The translations under genes were made by a program, and so were the position numbers. This document shows positions 1 to 9,022 of a stretch of 64,000 bases of DNA, piece after piece. Numbering within the stretch: the stretch's first letter is position 1; each line of letters opens with the position of its first letter. A model generated the notes under the pieces. That model was not told where the DNA came from. It searched no databases and was given only the letters and a program-made list of their open reading frames with translations. The stretch is taken from the NCBI RefSeq assembly GCF_030160275.1, contig NZ_BSOA01000052.1, forward strand, positions 89,159 to 153,158, written 5' to 3'. The DNA is from Dyella flagellata (GTDB lineage: Bacteria > Pseudomonadota > Gammaproteobacteria > Xanthomonadales > Rhodanobacteraceae).

Positions 1-464
1 TCACCGTACAGCCACAGCACGTCGGCGATTTCGCGCTCATCGGCGAACTGGAGAAAATCCGCCGCGCTTTCGCCTTGCGTCGGGTCCATGCGCATATCCA
101 GCGGTGCATCGGCCAGGAAGCTGAAGCCGCGGGAGGCTTCGTCCAGCTGTGGCGAGGACACCCCGAGATCCAGCAGCACGCCATCCAAACCCGCCGCTGT
201 TGCATCCCATTCGGCCAGCATGGAGAAATTCGCGTGACGGATCGACACGCGCGGATCGTTGGCAAACGCGCTTTGCGCGGTATCGATGGCCTGCGGATCG
301 CGATCCATCAGCAGCAGGCGGCCATCGGGCCCCAGGCGCGACAGCACCGCGCGAGCGTGACCGCCGCGTCCGAAGGTGCCATCCAGATAACGCCCGCCTG
401 CCCGCACGGCGAGACCCTCCACCGCTTCATTCAGCATCACCGGGATGTGCTGACGCTCAGCCAT
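1..464 (-). CDS. rsmH: 16S rRNA (cytosine(1402)-N4)-methyltransferase RsmH, partial (N-terminal part)
   Basis: The minus-strand frame starting with ATG at 464 reads [18 protein letters not shown] and runs off the left edge of the window, so only about the first 154 residues are present. The [13 protein letters not shown] start, the SAM-binding loop [13 protein letters not shown] and the later [18 protein letters not shown] segment are hallmarks of RsmH (MraW), the cytoplasmic enzyme that N4-methylates C1402 of 16S rRNA in the ribosomal P site. It follows mraZ after a 50-nt gap, the standard start of the dcw division/cell-wall cluster, so it is probably co-transcribed from the mraZ promoter. 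RsmI, encoded at 1707-2534, modifies the same nucleotide at the ribose. Function is firm; the C-terminal half is not seen. Confidence 0.95.
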   Translation of the reverse strand, partial: MAERQHIPVMLNEAVEGLAVRAGGRYLDGTFGRGGHARAVLSRLGPDGRLLLMDRDPQAIDTAQSAFANDPRVSIRHANFSMLAEWDATAAGLDGVLLDLGVSSPQLDEASRGFSFLADAPLDMRMDPTQGESAADFLQFADEREIADVLWLYG

Positions 465-514
465 GCCGCACTCCCGCTCTTGTTCGCATCCATCCCACGC
501 CGGACCATCACGGT

Positions 515-961
515 CTACAGACGCAGGTCCGCCATGTCGTCGCTGATTTCGTCTTCGCCGATGGTCTGGCGGATCTTGGCCAGGTGGGCTTGTTCGCTCC
601 ACAGCTCGAACTTGTTGCCCATGCCTAGCAATACCGCCTTCTTCTCGATGCCTGCCGCCGTACGCTGGCTACCCGGCAGCAGGATGCGCATGGCGCCGTC
701 CGGCTCCACCATCGCCGCCGCACCGACCAGCTTCATCTGCAAGGCACGGTGCACAGCTTTGACGTTCGGCAAGGCAACGACCTGGTCACGCACCCGCTCC
801 CATTCGGCTTGCGGGAACAGCCAGAGGCAGCCCGACTCGAACGGGTTGTAGGTGATCACCAGCCGATTGGCGCAAGCGTCCGCAACCAGTTCCCGATATG
901 CGGTCGGGATAGCCAGCCGGCCCTTGTCATCGACAGTGATGGCGGTCTCGCCCTGGAACAC
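515..961 (-). CDS. mraZ: Transcriptional regulator MraZ
   Basis: 148 residues, the usual MraZ length, made of two SpoVT/AbrB-type beta repeats. Each carries the family's DxxxR motif: DDKGR near residue 12 and DGAMR near residue 90. MraZ forms a ring-shaped DNA-binding oligomer that represses or tunes its own promoter and the downstream dcw genes. The start is GTG at 961, with GAGG 5 nt upstream (reading GAGGGTCGTG). Immediately upstream lie four tandem 10-bp repeats containing GTGGG cores and a sigma70 promoter, which are the expected targets of MraZ. It is the first gene of the dcw cluster and rsmH follows. Confidence 0.97.
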   Translation of the reverse strand: MFQGETAITVDDKGRLAIPTAYRELVADACANRLVITYNPFESGCLWLFPQAEWERVRDQVVALPNVKAVHRALQMKLVGAAAMVEPDGAMRILLPGSQRTAAGIEKKAVLLGMGNKFELWSEQAHLAKIRQTIGEDEISDDMADLRL

Positions 962-970
962 GACCCTCGA

Positions 971-1010
971 GAACTCCCACGAAATCCCACGATTTCACAC
1001 AGGGCCCCAC
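971..1010 (-). promoter_or_regulatory. MraZ operator: four tandem decamers
   Basis: On the minus strand this 40-bp block is four consecutive 10-mers: GTGGGGCCCT, GTGTGAAATC, GTGGGATTTC and GTGGGAGTTC. Known MraZ boxes are GTGGG-type repeats with a 10-bp period upstream of mraZ. The second repeat is degenerate (GTGTG). The block starts at the predicted transcription start and ends 9 bp before the GTG codon, so bound MraZ would block promoter clearance. Confidence 0.85.
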
Positions 1011-1037
1011 GATAGTCTCGCCCCCTGAGACTGTCAA
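1009..1037 (-). promoter_or_regulatory. Sigma70 promoter of mraZ/dcw cluster
   Basis: Minus strand: a perfect -35 TTGACA (1037-1032), a 17-bp spacer, and -10 TATCGT (1014-1009). Predicted transcription start is about 1002, giving a leader of about 40 nt to the GTG of mraZ. The -10 box abuts the MraZ repeats. Confidence 0.85.
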
Positions 1038-1276
1038 GGATTTTTTGCTTGTGAATCAAGGAGAAAGGCAACAGTGTGGCCAAAATTCCAGCGATTTCGA
1101 GGAAGCTTTCCAAGGTGCTTGATCATGGTAGGTTTTTTGTCTCCGGCGCCCGTTTCCTGGCAGCCCGATTCGGGCGACCGGCAAGGGCCGTGCATGAACC
1201 GTCCGTTCATGCCCGCCTAGTCCATGCCGGCGTGCCGCCCGACATCCATCGGGCGGCAACGCCTACAGCTGAAGAG
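1038..1276. other. Intergenic region between the mraZ promoter and rnpB 3' end
   Basis: No convincing gene. It holds a strong perfect stem-loop at 1233-1258 (10-bp arms TGCCGCCCGA/TCGGGCGGCA, 6-nt loop) just beyond the 3' end of rnpB. No U-run follows on either strand, so it would be an unusual terminator or a processing or stabilising structure for RNase P RNA. The rest is featureless apart from short T-runs near 1041-1046 and 1133-1138. Confidence 0.5.
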
Positions 1277-1643
<367 letters not shown>

Positions 1644-1647
1644 GCGA

Positions 1648-1653
1648 ATTATA
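1648..1653 (-). promoter_or_regulatory. -10 box of rnpB
   Basis: A consensus TATAAT on the minus strand (1653-1648) ends 4 nt before the P1 helix begins at 1643, so transcription would start at the mature 5' end. No clear -35 hexamer at 17 bp was found. Confidence 0.7.
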
Positions 1654-1706
1654 GCGGGACTTTAAGCGACAAGACGAAAAACGCGCAGGCGACGCCACAC
1701 CCCTGC

Positions 1707-2534
1707 TCACTCTTGATAAAGCTGCTTTCTTGGCGCCCCGGTGATCGCCGCGGCCAGCTTTGCCGCCTTGGAGGGCGGCAATTCCTCGCGCAGGATCGCG
1801 AACACGCGCTGACCTTCGGCGAGTTTCGCATCAGCCTCCTCGCCGCGCCCGGCGACCAGAATCACGCACTCGCCGCGCTGTTGGTCGGGGTCGCTGGCAA
1901 CACGCGCTGCCAGTTGCGACAGCGGCTCTCCGATCACCGTCTCGAACAGTTTGGTAAGTTCGCGCGCCAGCACGGCTTCGCGTTCGGCGCCGAAGACCTC
2001 GCGCATGTCGGCCAGGCTTTCTACGATGCGATGTGAGGATTCGTAAAAAATCAGCGTGCGCGGATCGCCCGCAAGTTCTTCCAGACGACCGCGACGCGCC
2101 GCGGACTTGGGCGGAAGAAAACCTTCGAAGACGAAGCGATCGCTTGGCAGTCCCGCCACGGACAACGCCGCGATGGCGGCGCACGCCCCCGGCACCGGAA
2201 TACAGCGAATGCCCGCCTCACGCGCGGCGCGTACGAGGCGAAAACCCGGGTCGCTGATCAGCGGCGTGCCGGCATCGGAGATCAGCGCTACCGATTCACC
2301 CTGTTCGAGTCGCCGCACGATGGATGCGACTGCTTCGCGCTCGTTGTGCTCGTGCAAAGCCACCAGCTGGGTGCCAATGTTGTGCTGAAGCAGCATGGGA
2401 CGGCTGTGCCGGGTGTCCTCGGCGGCGATCAGCGAGACCTTGCGCAAGGTCTCGATGGCACGCGCGGATATGTCATCGCGATGACCGATCGGTGTCGCCA
2501 CCACCCACAGGCAGCCCATCTGTTTGCTGGACAT
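1707..2534 (-). CDS. rsmI: 16S rRNA (cytidine(1402)-2'-O)-methyltransferase RsmI
   Basis: 275 residues from ATG at 2534 (MSSKQMGCLWVVATPIGH). The tetrapyrrole-methylase fold signatures are clear: VVATPIGHRDDISARAIETL near the start, AAEDTRHS, ALISDAGTPLISDPG and PVPGACAAIAAL. RsmI 2'-O-methylates C1402 of 16S rRNA, the same residue that RsmH N4-methylates. The open frame extends upstream without homology, and this ATG matches family starts. It is divergent from lpoA, as in E. coli (yraL-yraM), and ends about 60 nt from the 5' end of rnpB. Confidence 0.96.
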   Translation of the reverse strand: MSSKQMGCLWVVATPIGHRDDISARAIETLRKVSLIAAEDTRHSRPMLLQHNIGTQLVALHEHNEREAVASIVRRLEQGESVALISDAGTPLISDPGFRLVRAAREAGIRCIPVPGACAAIAALSVAGLPSDRFVFEGFLPPKSAARRGRLEELAGDPRTLIFYESSHRIVESLADMREVFGAEREAVLARELTKLFETVIGEPLSQLAARVASDPDQQRGECVILVAGRGEEADAKLAEGQRVFAILREELPPSKAAKLAAAITGAPRKQLYQE

Positions 2535-2617
2535 AGATTTTGAAGTAACCCTTCGCGGCGTAGCCCTGATGCGATCGGCTATGATCGCGCAATTGCCACC
2601 GGTGATGTAGGAACCCC

Positions 2618-4468
2618 ATGCGCCCGAGTCGTGTTGTCGCGTCAGGACTGCTGATTGCTCTGGTGTTGAGCGCTTGCGTGCCTGCCGTGGTGCCGCGCTC
2701 GCCCGCCGAAATCGCCGCCGCGCAGCAGGCCGCCAACCTGGCCAACCAGGGGCAGCTCGACCAGGCCGCACAAGCCTATATGGCCCTCGCCGCGCAATCG
2801 CCCAGCCGCGCGGATCACTATAAGTTGTTGGCCGCCGAGGCCTATCGCGAGGAAAACGCGCTCGATCGCGCCGCGCCCATCGTCGCGGGCATCGATCGTG
2901 ACAAGCTTGCCGACGACGAACCCGTGCGCATGGATCTGCTGCGTGCGGAGATCGCGCTGCGCCAGCGCGACGCAAGCACCGCGCTCAGACTTACCACGCA
3001 GCCGAACTTGAATGTTCCGCCGAATCTGCGCCCGCGCTTGCTGATCTTGCGTGCCGATGCGCTTGCCGGCACTGGTGATCTGTGGGGCGCGGCCCGTAGC
3101 CGCATCGAACTGGACGACACCTTGCACGGCGCCGATCGCGCGCAGAATCGCGACCAGGCGCTGATCCTGCTGACCAAGCTCGGCGCCGATCCGCTCAAGC
3201 AGCGTGCCGCCGCCATGCAGCCGGGTGATCGCATGCTGCCGTGGGTGAACGAAGCGCTCGGCCGTCTCGGCGTGACCGTCGCGCAAACCCAGCCGAATCT
3301 TGAGCAAGCCGTCGGTACGCTGGTACCTGGCAGCAGCGCCAGCGTGCGCGAAGGCTACAAGATGCCGGCACGCGTCGCGTTGCTGCTGCCTAACAATGAT
3401 GGCCTTGTTTCCGTCAGCGCGGCTATTCGCGAAGGTTTTTTCACCGCGTATTTCCAGTCCGCCGATACGCATGCGCCGCGCGCCACGGTGCGCGTGTACG
3501 ACAGCGGCGGCAATGCCGCCAGCGCCATCAAGGCCTACAACCAGGCGGTAAGCGATGGTGCCCAGATGGTAGTGGGACCGCTGCTGCGCACGGAAGTGGT
3601 GGGCGTGCTCGGCCAATCTTCGCTGCCGGTGCCGGTACTCGCCCTCAATCATGTGGATAACCGGAACCTGTCCGCCGGAACCGCCAGCGAATTCGCCCTG
3701 ATGCCGGAAGACGAAGGCGCCCAAGCCGCCGACCACATGGTCGAGCGCGGCCTGCACAACGCCTACGTGCTTATTTCCGGCGACGATTTCGCCAAGCGAG
3801 CCGCGGCGGCGTTCAAGGCTGAGCTGCAGGCCAAGGGCGGCCAGATCGCCGGCAACGCGCAGCTGCCCGCGAGCGGCGTCAACGACAGCGACGCCATCAA
3901 CGCCTTGAATGTCGGCAGCGCCGGCACCGACGCGGGCATCTTCATCAGCATGCGGACGGAGCAAGCGCGCATGCTATTGCCGCAATTGCGCGTGCAGCGC
4001 ATCAACTTGCCCGTGTTCGGCACCTCGCACATCTATGGCGGCAGCGATAACGCCACTGCCGATCGTGATCTTGAAGGCGTGGAATTCTGTGGTGCGCCAT
4101 GGCTGTTCGACGCGCAAACCGGCCTCCCCGGCTATCACGACGTTGCCGGGCAATTGCCTGCCGCGCGGGCCGGTACGTCCCAGCTGTTCGCATTCGGCAT
4201 GGACGCGTGGAACCTCGTGCCCTATCTGGACTGGCTACGCAGCCATACCGGCAGCTATCTGCCGGGCGCCACCGGCCAGCTTGCCGTCGATACCTTCGGC
4301 CATGTAAAGCGCGTGCTGACCTGGCTCAAGTTCCAAGACGGCGTGGCGCGGCCGATCAACAGCAGCCTGGAAATGGACAACGCACCAGGCGGCGTCGCTC
4401 CGGCAAGCAGCGCACCTGCACCGGCCAGCAGCGCACCGATGCCCTCCGCGCAACCGAACGGTGGTTGA
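2618..4468 (+). CDS. lpoA: Penicillin-binding protein activator LpoA (LppC family lipoprotein)
   Basis: 616 residues. The N-terminus is a lipoprotein signal ending in the lipobox LSAC, so Cys20 would be lipidated and the protein anchored in the outer membrane. Residues of about 30-230 are helical repeat-like (TPR-type). Residues of about 245-570 form a type-I periplasmic-binding-like domain (ARVALLLPNNDGLVSVSAAI, VVGPLLRTEV, ISGDDFAKRAA). A Pro/Ala/Ser-rich tail closes it. In E. coli LpoA stimulates PBP1A from the outer membrane. Its neighbours rsmI (divergent) and yraN (ATGA overlap) reproduce the conserved yraL-yraM-yraN block. That it activates a PBP here is inferred from the family. Confidence 0.93.
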   Translation: MRPSRVVASGLLIALVLSACVPAVVPRSPAEIAAAQQAANLANQGQLDQAAQAYMALAAQSPSRADHYKLLAAEAYREENALDRAAPIVAGIDRDKLADDEPVRMDLLRAEIALRQRDASTALRLTTQPNLNVPPNLRPRLLILRADALAGTGDLWGAARSRIELDDTLHGADRAQNRDQALILLTKLGADPLKQRAAAMQPGDRMLPWVNEALGRLGVTVAQTQPNLEQAVGTLVPGSSASVREGYKMPARVALLLPNNDGLVSVSAAIREGFFTAYFQSADTHAPRATVRVYDSGGNAASAIKAYNQAVSDGAQMVVGPLLRTEVVGVLGQSSLPVPVLALNHVDNRNLSAGTASEFALMPEDEGAQAADHMVERGLHNAYVLISGDDFAKRAAAAFKAELQAKGGQIAGNAQLPASGVNDSDAINALNVGSAGTDAGIFISMRTEQARMLLPQLRVQRINLPVFGTSHIYGGSDNATADRDLEGVEFCGAPWLFDAQTGLPGYHDVAGQLPAARAGTSQLFAFGMDAWNLVPYLDWLRSHTGSYLPGATGQLAVDTFGHVKRVLTWLKFQDGVARPINSSLEMDNAPGGVAPASSAPAPASSAPMPSAQPNGG

Positions 4469-4824
4469 TGCGAGCGGCAGGAAGCGCGTTCGAGCAGCGC
4501 GCCTGCGAGGACCTTGAGCGGGCCGGACTCAAACTGCTGGCCCGCAACTACACGACGCGCCACGGCGAGCTGGATTTGGTGATGCGCGACGGCGACACCC
4601 TCGTATTCGTCGAGGTACGTCACCGGATTCGATCGGGGTTCGGCGATGCAGCCATGTCGATCACCGCCGCCAAGCAGGCCAAGCTGGTGCGGACCGCTCA
4701 GCTATGGCTGGCCGCTCATCCCAAAGATGCACAACGGGCTTGCCGGTTCGACGTGGTGACGTACGACGGGCCGCGCGACAGTGCGAAAATGGAGTGGTTG
4801 CGAAACGCGTTTGAGGCGGAGTAG
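4468..4824 (+). CDS. yraN: YraN family endonuclease-like protein (UPF0102)
   Basis: 118 residues, starting at the ATG that overlaps the lpoA stop (ATGA), which indicates translational coupling. It shows the UPF0102 pattern: an N-terminal FEQRACEDLERAGLKLLARNY helix, then GELDLVMRDGDTLVFVEVR. The E, D and EVR residues match the Holliday-junction-resolvase/restriction-endonuclease-like fold, and later KQAKLVRTAQLWL and CRFDVV follow. Biochemical function is not established for the family. In E. coli diaA and dolP follow yraN; here they are absent and a dehydrogenase gene follows. Confidence 0.93.
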   Translation: MRAAGSAFEQRACEDLERAGLKLLARNYTTRHGELDLVMRDGDTLVFVEVRHRIRSGFGDAAMSITAAKQAKLVRTAQLWLAAHPKDAQRACRFDVVTYDGPRDSAKMEWLRNAFEAE

Positions 4825-4833
4825 AAGCGTGCC

Positions 4834-6204
4834 ATGACCCTGCCTGCCTCCCTGCTGGACATTTTGCACACCACCTTCGGCGAAGGCGCGTGCTCCACTC
4901 ACGAAGCCGAGCGCGTCGCCTACGCCTACGACAATTCGCGCCGTAACGCCCTACCCGACGCAGTAGTGTTCGCCCGGGAGCACGCACAGGTGGAAACGCT
5001 GGTCCGCACCTGTCGCAAACATCGCGTGCCGGTGATCGCGCGTGGGCGCGGCACCAATACCACTGGCGCTACCGTACCGGTGGAAGGCGGCGTGGTGCTG
5101 AGCTTTGAACGGATGAACCGCATTCTGCGCATCGACCCGAACAATCGTTTCGCCGTGGTCGAGCCCGGCGTATTGAACGGCGACCTGCAGCGCGCACTCG
5201 CACCGCACGGTTTTTTCTGGCCACCCGACCCGACCTCATCGCCATGGTGCAGCATCGGCGGCAATCTCGCCTGCAATTCGGCTGGACCGCGCACGGTGAA
5301 ATACGGCAGCCCGCGCGAAAACACGCTTGGCTTGCGTGCAGTCGCCGGCACGGGCGAAAGCTTTCGCTGCGGTACCTATACCAGCAAAGGCGCCACCGGC
5401 TATGACCTCACCCGTTTGCTGATCGGCTCGGAAGGCACGCTGGCGCTGATGACCGAAGCCACGCTCAAGCTGACACCCAAGCCATCAGCCTTGCGGACGC
5501 TGCGCGCCACCTATCGCGACGTCAGCAGTGCCGCACATGCGGTAGCACGCATCATGGCGCAGCCGGTGACGCCGTGCGCACTGGAATTCATCGACGACGT
5601 TGCCCTGAAACTCGCGCACGATCACGCCGGCGGCGATGTTCCGCTCGCCGGTGCCATGCTGATGATCGAGGTGGACGGCGAACCCGAAACGCTGCCTGCG
5701 GCCGTGGCTGCCGTATCGCGCGCTGCACATGGCGAAGGATTGGAGGAACTGAGCGTCGCGCAAACAGCTGAGGAGGCACAGGCGCTATGGTCTGCCCGCA
5801 AGGCCCTATCTCCCGCACAACGCACGATCTCCCCGAACAAGATCAACGAGGACGTCGTGGTACCGGTCAGCCATCTACCCGAACTGGTAGACGGCATACG
5901 CAAACTTTCCCGCAAGCACGACGTACTGGTCGTTACCTTCGGGCATGCCGGCAACGGCAACCTGCACGTCAACCTGTTGCCGCGCGACGAAGCGGAGCGC
6001 GAACGCGCACGCGCCTGTCTGGCTGAAGTGTTCGCGCTGGTGATTGCGCTGCAGGGCACCTTGTCCGGTGAGCACGGCATCGGACTGGTGAAACGGGAAT
6101 TCATGCCGTTGGCGCTGGAACCGGCCACGCTTCAGCTGATGCGCAATGTGAAAGCGGCCTTCGACCCGGACGGTATCTTGAATCCCGGCAAGCTGCTGCC
6201 GTGA
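4834..6204 (+). CDS. FAD-linked 2-hydroxyacid (D-lactate/glycolate-type) dehydrogenase
   Basis: 456 residues, GlcD/DLD type. The N-terminal PCMH FAD-binding domain shows PVIARGRGTNTTGATVPVEGG (about residues 65-85), DPTSSPWCSIGGNLACNSAGP and YGSPRENTLGL. The C-terminal FAD oxidase domain shows FGHAGNGNLHVNLL and the terminal GEHGIGLVKREFM. Such enzymes oxidise D-2-hydroxyacids (D-lactate, glycolate or D-2-hydroxyglutarate) and pass electrons to the respiratory chain. The exact substrate cannot be read from the sequence, and there is no GlcE/GlcF partner next to it. The stop overlaps the GTG start of the next gene, so the two are coupled. Confidence 0.88.
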   Translation: MTLPASLLDILHTTFGEGACSTHEAERVAYAYDNSRRNALPDAVVFAREHAQVETLVRTCRKHRVPVIARGRGTNTTGATVPVEGGVVLSFERMNRILRIDPNNRFAVVEPGVLNGDLQRALAPHGFFWPPDPTSSPWCSIGGNLACNSAGPRTVKYGSPRENTLGLRAVAGTGESFRCGTYTSKGATGYDLTRLLIGSEGTLALMTEATLKLTPKPSALRTLRATYRDVSSAAHAVARIMAQPVTPCALEFIDDVALKLAHDHAGGDVPLAGAMLMIEVDGEPETLPAAVAAVSRAAHGEGLEELSVAQTAEEAQALWSARKALSPAQRTISPNKINEDVVVPVSHLPELVDGIRKLSRKHDVLVVTFGHAGNGNLHVNLLPRDEAERERARACLAEVFALVIALQGTLSGEHGIGLVKREFMPLALEPATLQLMRNVKAAFDPDGILNPGKLLP

Positions 6205-6794
6205 AAAAGCCGTCCGACTCGCTGGACGCCTTGCTCACCGAAATACGCGCGTGCCGGCTGTGCGCCGCGCATCTGCAGGACGGGCCGCGGCCGGTAGTGC
6301 AAGCCAGTGCATCGTCACGCTTGCTGATCGTGAGCCAGGCGCCCGGACGCAAAGTCCATGCGACCGGCATTCCGTTCAACGATGTCAGCGGCGATCGCTT
6401 GCGCGGCTGGCTGGGTATTGATCGCGAAATCTTCTACGACGCGCAACGCATCGCCATCGTGCCGATGGGGTTCTGTTTTCCAGGCAGCGGCCGCAACGGC
6501 GACTTGCCGCCCCGGCCCGAATGCGCACCTACGTGGCACCCGCGCGTGCTGCCACTACTTAAACAAGTGCAATTGACACTGGCCATTGGCCAGTACGCGC
6601 AGGCCGGCGTACTCGGCATGCGATGTGGCGCATCACTTACCGATACCATGCACGCGTGGCGCGAACATCTCGCGGACGGAGTCCTGCCGTTGCCGCATCC
6701 CAGTCCGCGCAACCAGGCGTGGCTCAAGCGCAATCCGTGGTTCGAAGCGGAGCTGCTGCCGGTATTGCGAGAGAGAGTCAAACGGGTTTTGTAG
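6201..6794 (+). CDS. Uracil-DNA glycosylase superfamily protein
   Basis: 197 residues, with a GTG start overlapping the previous stop (GTGA). The N-terminal CRLCAAHL is followed by LLIVSQAPGRKVHATGIPFNDVSGDRLRGWLG, which resembles the first UDG-fold motif of family 4/5 (GxAPG...G.PF.G.SG..L). Near the C-terminus PHPSPRNQAW matches the HPS motif. The Cys pair near residues 16-19 could belong to an iron-sulfur site, but the full four-Cys set of family 4 UDGs is not evident. DNA-repair activity is therefore possible rather than shown. Members of this branch are commonly labelled uracil-DNA glycosylase family protein. Confidence 0.82.
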   Translation: MKKPSDSLDALLTEIRACRLCAAHLQDGPRPVVQASASSRLLIVSQAPGRKVHATGIPFNDVSGDRLRGWLGIDREIFYDAQRIAIVPMGFCFPGSGRNGDLPPRPECAPTWHPRVLPLLKQVQLTLAIGQYAQAGVLGMRCGASLTDTMHAWREHLADGVLPLPHPSPRNQAWLKRNPWFEAELLPVLRERVKRVL

Positions 6795-6863
6795 GCTGGG
6801 ATGCCAATCCCAGCATCGCGATGCCGCATGCACGGCAAAGCTGGGATTGGCATCCCAGCCTAC
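6791..6863. repeat. GTAGGCTGGGAT inverted repeat, copy 1 (complete)
   Basis: A perfect inverted repeat with 23-bp arms beginning GTAGGCTGGGATGCCAATCC, separated by a 27-nt centre. It lies between the convergent ends of the UDG-like gene and rhtC. Same family as copies at 18244, 30746, 40125 and 60356 and half copies at 35345 and 44628. It would fold as a long hairpin in either transcript and may act as a bidirectional 3'-end structure. Confidence 0.9.
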
Positions 6864-6866
6864 GCT

Positions 6867-7496
6867 TTACGCAGCGCGGCGCGAAAAGATCAAATGCAGG
6901 CCAAACAGCATGAATGCCACCCCTGCGCAGCCATCGATCCAGCGGCTGATGCGCAGATAGCCGCGGCGCATCACCGGCAAGGCGAAACATCCGGCCACGA
7001 AGGAAAACCATAGCAAGGTTTCGGCCACCACCATTGCCCACAAGCCCCAGCGGGTAGCCGATGACACGCCCTCACCGACCAGCGCCGAGAAGATGCTGCC
7101 GAAATAGATCACCACCTTCGGATTGGAAAGATTGGTGAACAAGCCATTGCGCAGGGAACGCCAGGCGCCGACGAAGACTTGCACGGGTGCCGCGGTTATC
7201 GCCTCGGCTGGCTTGGACACGGCCGCCCGCAGCAGCTTCACCGCCATCCAGCACAGGTAAAGGCCGCCGCCAATGGAAATGAGGCGCTCCAACCAAATCA
7301 GCTTTTGCAGCAGCAGTTGCAGGCCGAGCAAGGCCAGCGCCGCCCATATCGCCACGCCAAAGGCAATGCCGGCCACACCGGCCATGGCCTCATGCCGCGA
7401 ACGGCTCACCGCCGTCTGCGAGACGAAGAAGAAATCCGGCCCGGGGATCATCAGAGCAAGGATCTGGACGATCGCGATGGTGATGAACAGGCTCAT
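6867..7496 (-). CDS. rhtC: Threonine/homoserine efflux protein RhtC (LysE family)
   Basis: 209 residues with six hydrophobic helices. The N-terminus ALMIPGPDFFFVSQTAVSRSRHEAM and the GGGLYLCWMAVKLLR and NLSNPKVVIYFGSIFS segments closely match E. coli RhtC (206 aa), an inner-membrane exporter of L-threonine and related amino acids. The PGPDFFFV motif is the LysE-family signature. The gene is monocistronic on the minus strand and ends 4 nt from repeat copy 1. Substrate range is inferred from overall similarity. Confidence 0.92.
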   Translation of the reverse strand: MSLFITIAIVQILALMIPGPDFFFVSQTAVSRSRHEAMAGVAGIAFGVAIWAALALLGLQLLLQKLIWLERLISIGGGLYLCWMAVKLLRAAVSKPAEAITAAPVQVFVGAWRSLRNGLFTNLSNPKVVIYFGSIFSALVGEGVSSATRWGLWAMVVAETLLWFSFVAGCFALPVMRRGYLRISRWIDGCAGVAFMLFGLHLIFSRRAA

Positions 7497-7634
7497 GGGG
7501 TCGCTCCGGCAAACTTGGGGTGCAGTGTAGCGGCACCGTCTGCCGCGGCGAACCTTGCTGGCCGGGCTGGGCTTCCTCTACGCTGCCGAAAATCCGGGCA
7601 TGGGCCATCCCTGCCAGACAAGTGACGGCCCATC

Positions 7635-7653
7635 ATTCCGGCGCAGGCCGGAA
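7635..7653. repeat. Short palindromic repeat, ATTCCGGC-type (partial copy)
   Basis: ATTCCGGCGCAGGCCGGAA, a short palindrome between rhtC and nupG. It matches the better-preserved copy at 44725-44752 (CATTCCGGC..GCCGGAATG). Similar elements are widespread in proteobacterial intergenic DNA. Confidence 0.6.
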
Positions 7654-7718
7654 CGTCCGCGGGTCGACAAACAGACCGATACTCCCAGGGGAAAGCAAAC
7701 CATGCAGGAAGCCAGCCC

Positions 7719-8978
7719 ATGAGCCTGAAGTTGCGACTCATAGCGATGAACTTCCTGCAGTACTTCATCTGGGGCGCCTGGCTGATCACCATCGGCGCCT
7801 ACTGGTTCGAGAACCGGCATTGGTCCAGCACCCAGTTCGGCGCGATCTTCTCGACCATGGGACTGGCCGCATTGTTCATGCCTTCGATCCTGGGCGTGGT
7901 GGCCGACAAGTGGATGCGCGCCGAGCACCTGTATGGCTGCCTGCATATCGCTGGCGCGGCCGTGCTGTGCATCGTGCCGGAGATCGATCACCCCGGCACC
8001 CTGTTCTGGGTGATGTTGGTGGACATGATGTGCTACATGCCCACCATCTCGCTCGCGATCGCCGTCGCCTTCAACGCATTGAAGCGCGATGGCGCGGACG
8101 TGGTGCGCGTCTATCCGCCGATCCGCGTGTGGGGCACGGTGGGTTTCATCGCGGCCATGTGGATGGTGAGTCTGCTGCACCTGGAAACGACTACTGGTCA
8201 GTTCTACGTCGCCGCGGGCGCATCGTTGCTGCTGGGTGTCTACGCGTTCACCCTGCCGCCCTGCCCGCCTCGTTTGCGCGGCCAGGACCACCGCTCGTGG
8301 CTGGACGTGCTGGGGCTGACGTCATTCGCGCTGTTCAAGCAGGCCAAGATGGCAGTCTTCTTCCTTTTCGCGATGCTGCTTGGCGCGTCGTTGCAGTTGA
8401 CCAACGCCTATGGCGACACTTTCCTGCACGACTTCGAGCACGTGGACGCGTACAAGGACCTGATCGCCGTGCGTTATCCGGCAATCATCATGTCGATCTC
8501 GCAGGTCTCCGAAACGCTGTTCATCCTGGCCATTCCGTTCTTCCTCAAGCGTTTCGGCATCAAGACGGTCATGCTGATCAGCATGCTGGCGTGGACGCTG
8601 CGTTTTGGCCTGTTCGCATTCGGCGATCCCGGCAACGGCTTGTGGATGATCGTGCTGTCGTGCATCGTCTACGGCATGGCCTTCGACTTCTTCAACATCT
8701 CCGGCTCCCTGTTCGTGGAGGGCCAGAGCGATCCGGCCATCCGCGCCAGCGCGCAAGGGCTGTTCGTGCTGATGGTCAATGGCATCGGCGCGGTATTGGG
8801 CAGCTACCTCAGCGGCGTGATGATCGATACGTTTTTCACCCGGCCAGACCATTCGCGGGACTGGCACGGCATCTGGCTGGCGTTCGCGGCCTATTCGCTG
8901 ATCGTGGCAGGGCTGTTCGCGGTTCTGTTCAAGCACAAGCACGTTCCTGAGGCACTTGAGGAGCTGCCTGCCCACTAG
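7719..8978 (+). CDS. nupG: Nucleoside:H+ symporter, NupG-like MFS transporter
   Basis: 419 residues with about 12 transmembrane helices. It aligns along its length with E. coli NupG. Examples are SLKLRLIAMNFLQYFIWGAWL at the start, MPSILGVVADKW, YPPIRVWGTVGFIAAMWMVS, TNAYGDTFLHDFE, IIMSISQVSETLFILAIPFF, GMAFDFFNISGSLFVE and AIRASAQGLF. It would import nucleosides with protons across the inner membrane. The ATG at 7719 has GGAAG upstream at a suitable distance. It is not in an operon with nucleoside catabolic genes; dusB follows 44 nt later but with its own -10-like box. Confidence 0.92.
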   Translation: MSLKLRLIAMNFLQYFIWGAWLITIGAYWFENRHWSSTQFGAIFSTMGLAALFMPSILGVVADKWMRAEHLYGCLHIAGAAVLCIVPEIDHPGTLFWVMLVDMMCYMPTISLAIAVAFNALKRDGADVVRVYPPIRVWGTVGFIAAMWMVSLLHLETTTGQFYVAAGASLLLGVYAFTLPPCPPRLRGQDHRSWLDVLGLTSFALFKQAKMAVFFLFAMLLGASLQLTNAYGDTFLHDFEHVDAYKDLIAVRYPAIIMSISQVSETLFILAIPFFLKRFGIKTVMLISMLAWTLRFGLFAFGDPGNGLWMIVLSCIVYGMAFDFFNISGSLFVEGQSDPAIRASAQGLFVLMVNGIGAVLGSYLSGVMIDTFFTRPDHSRDWHGIWLAFAAYSLIVAGLFAVLFKHKHVPEALEELPAH

Positions 8979-8983
8979 GGATG

Positions 8984-9007
8984 CTCTGATCTATTCCACG
9001 TACCCGG
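8984..9007. repeat. Dispersed 24-26-nt repeat, copy A
   Basis: CTCTGATCTATTCC-ACGTACCCGGC upstream of dusB recurs at 63899-63924 as CTCTGGTCTATTCCTACGTGCCCGGC (two substitutions and one inserted base). It overlaps the presumed promoter region of dusB. Confidence 0.5.
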
Positions 9008-9022
9008 CGCTACAATGCCCGG

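Noticed and set aside
2642..3964. A 440-codon minus-strand open frame opposite lpoA
   Set aside because: It is antisense to a well-supported lipoprotein gene, has unlikely His/Gly/Arg-rich composition and no domain features; high GC makes such frames common here.
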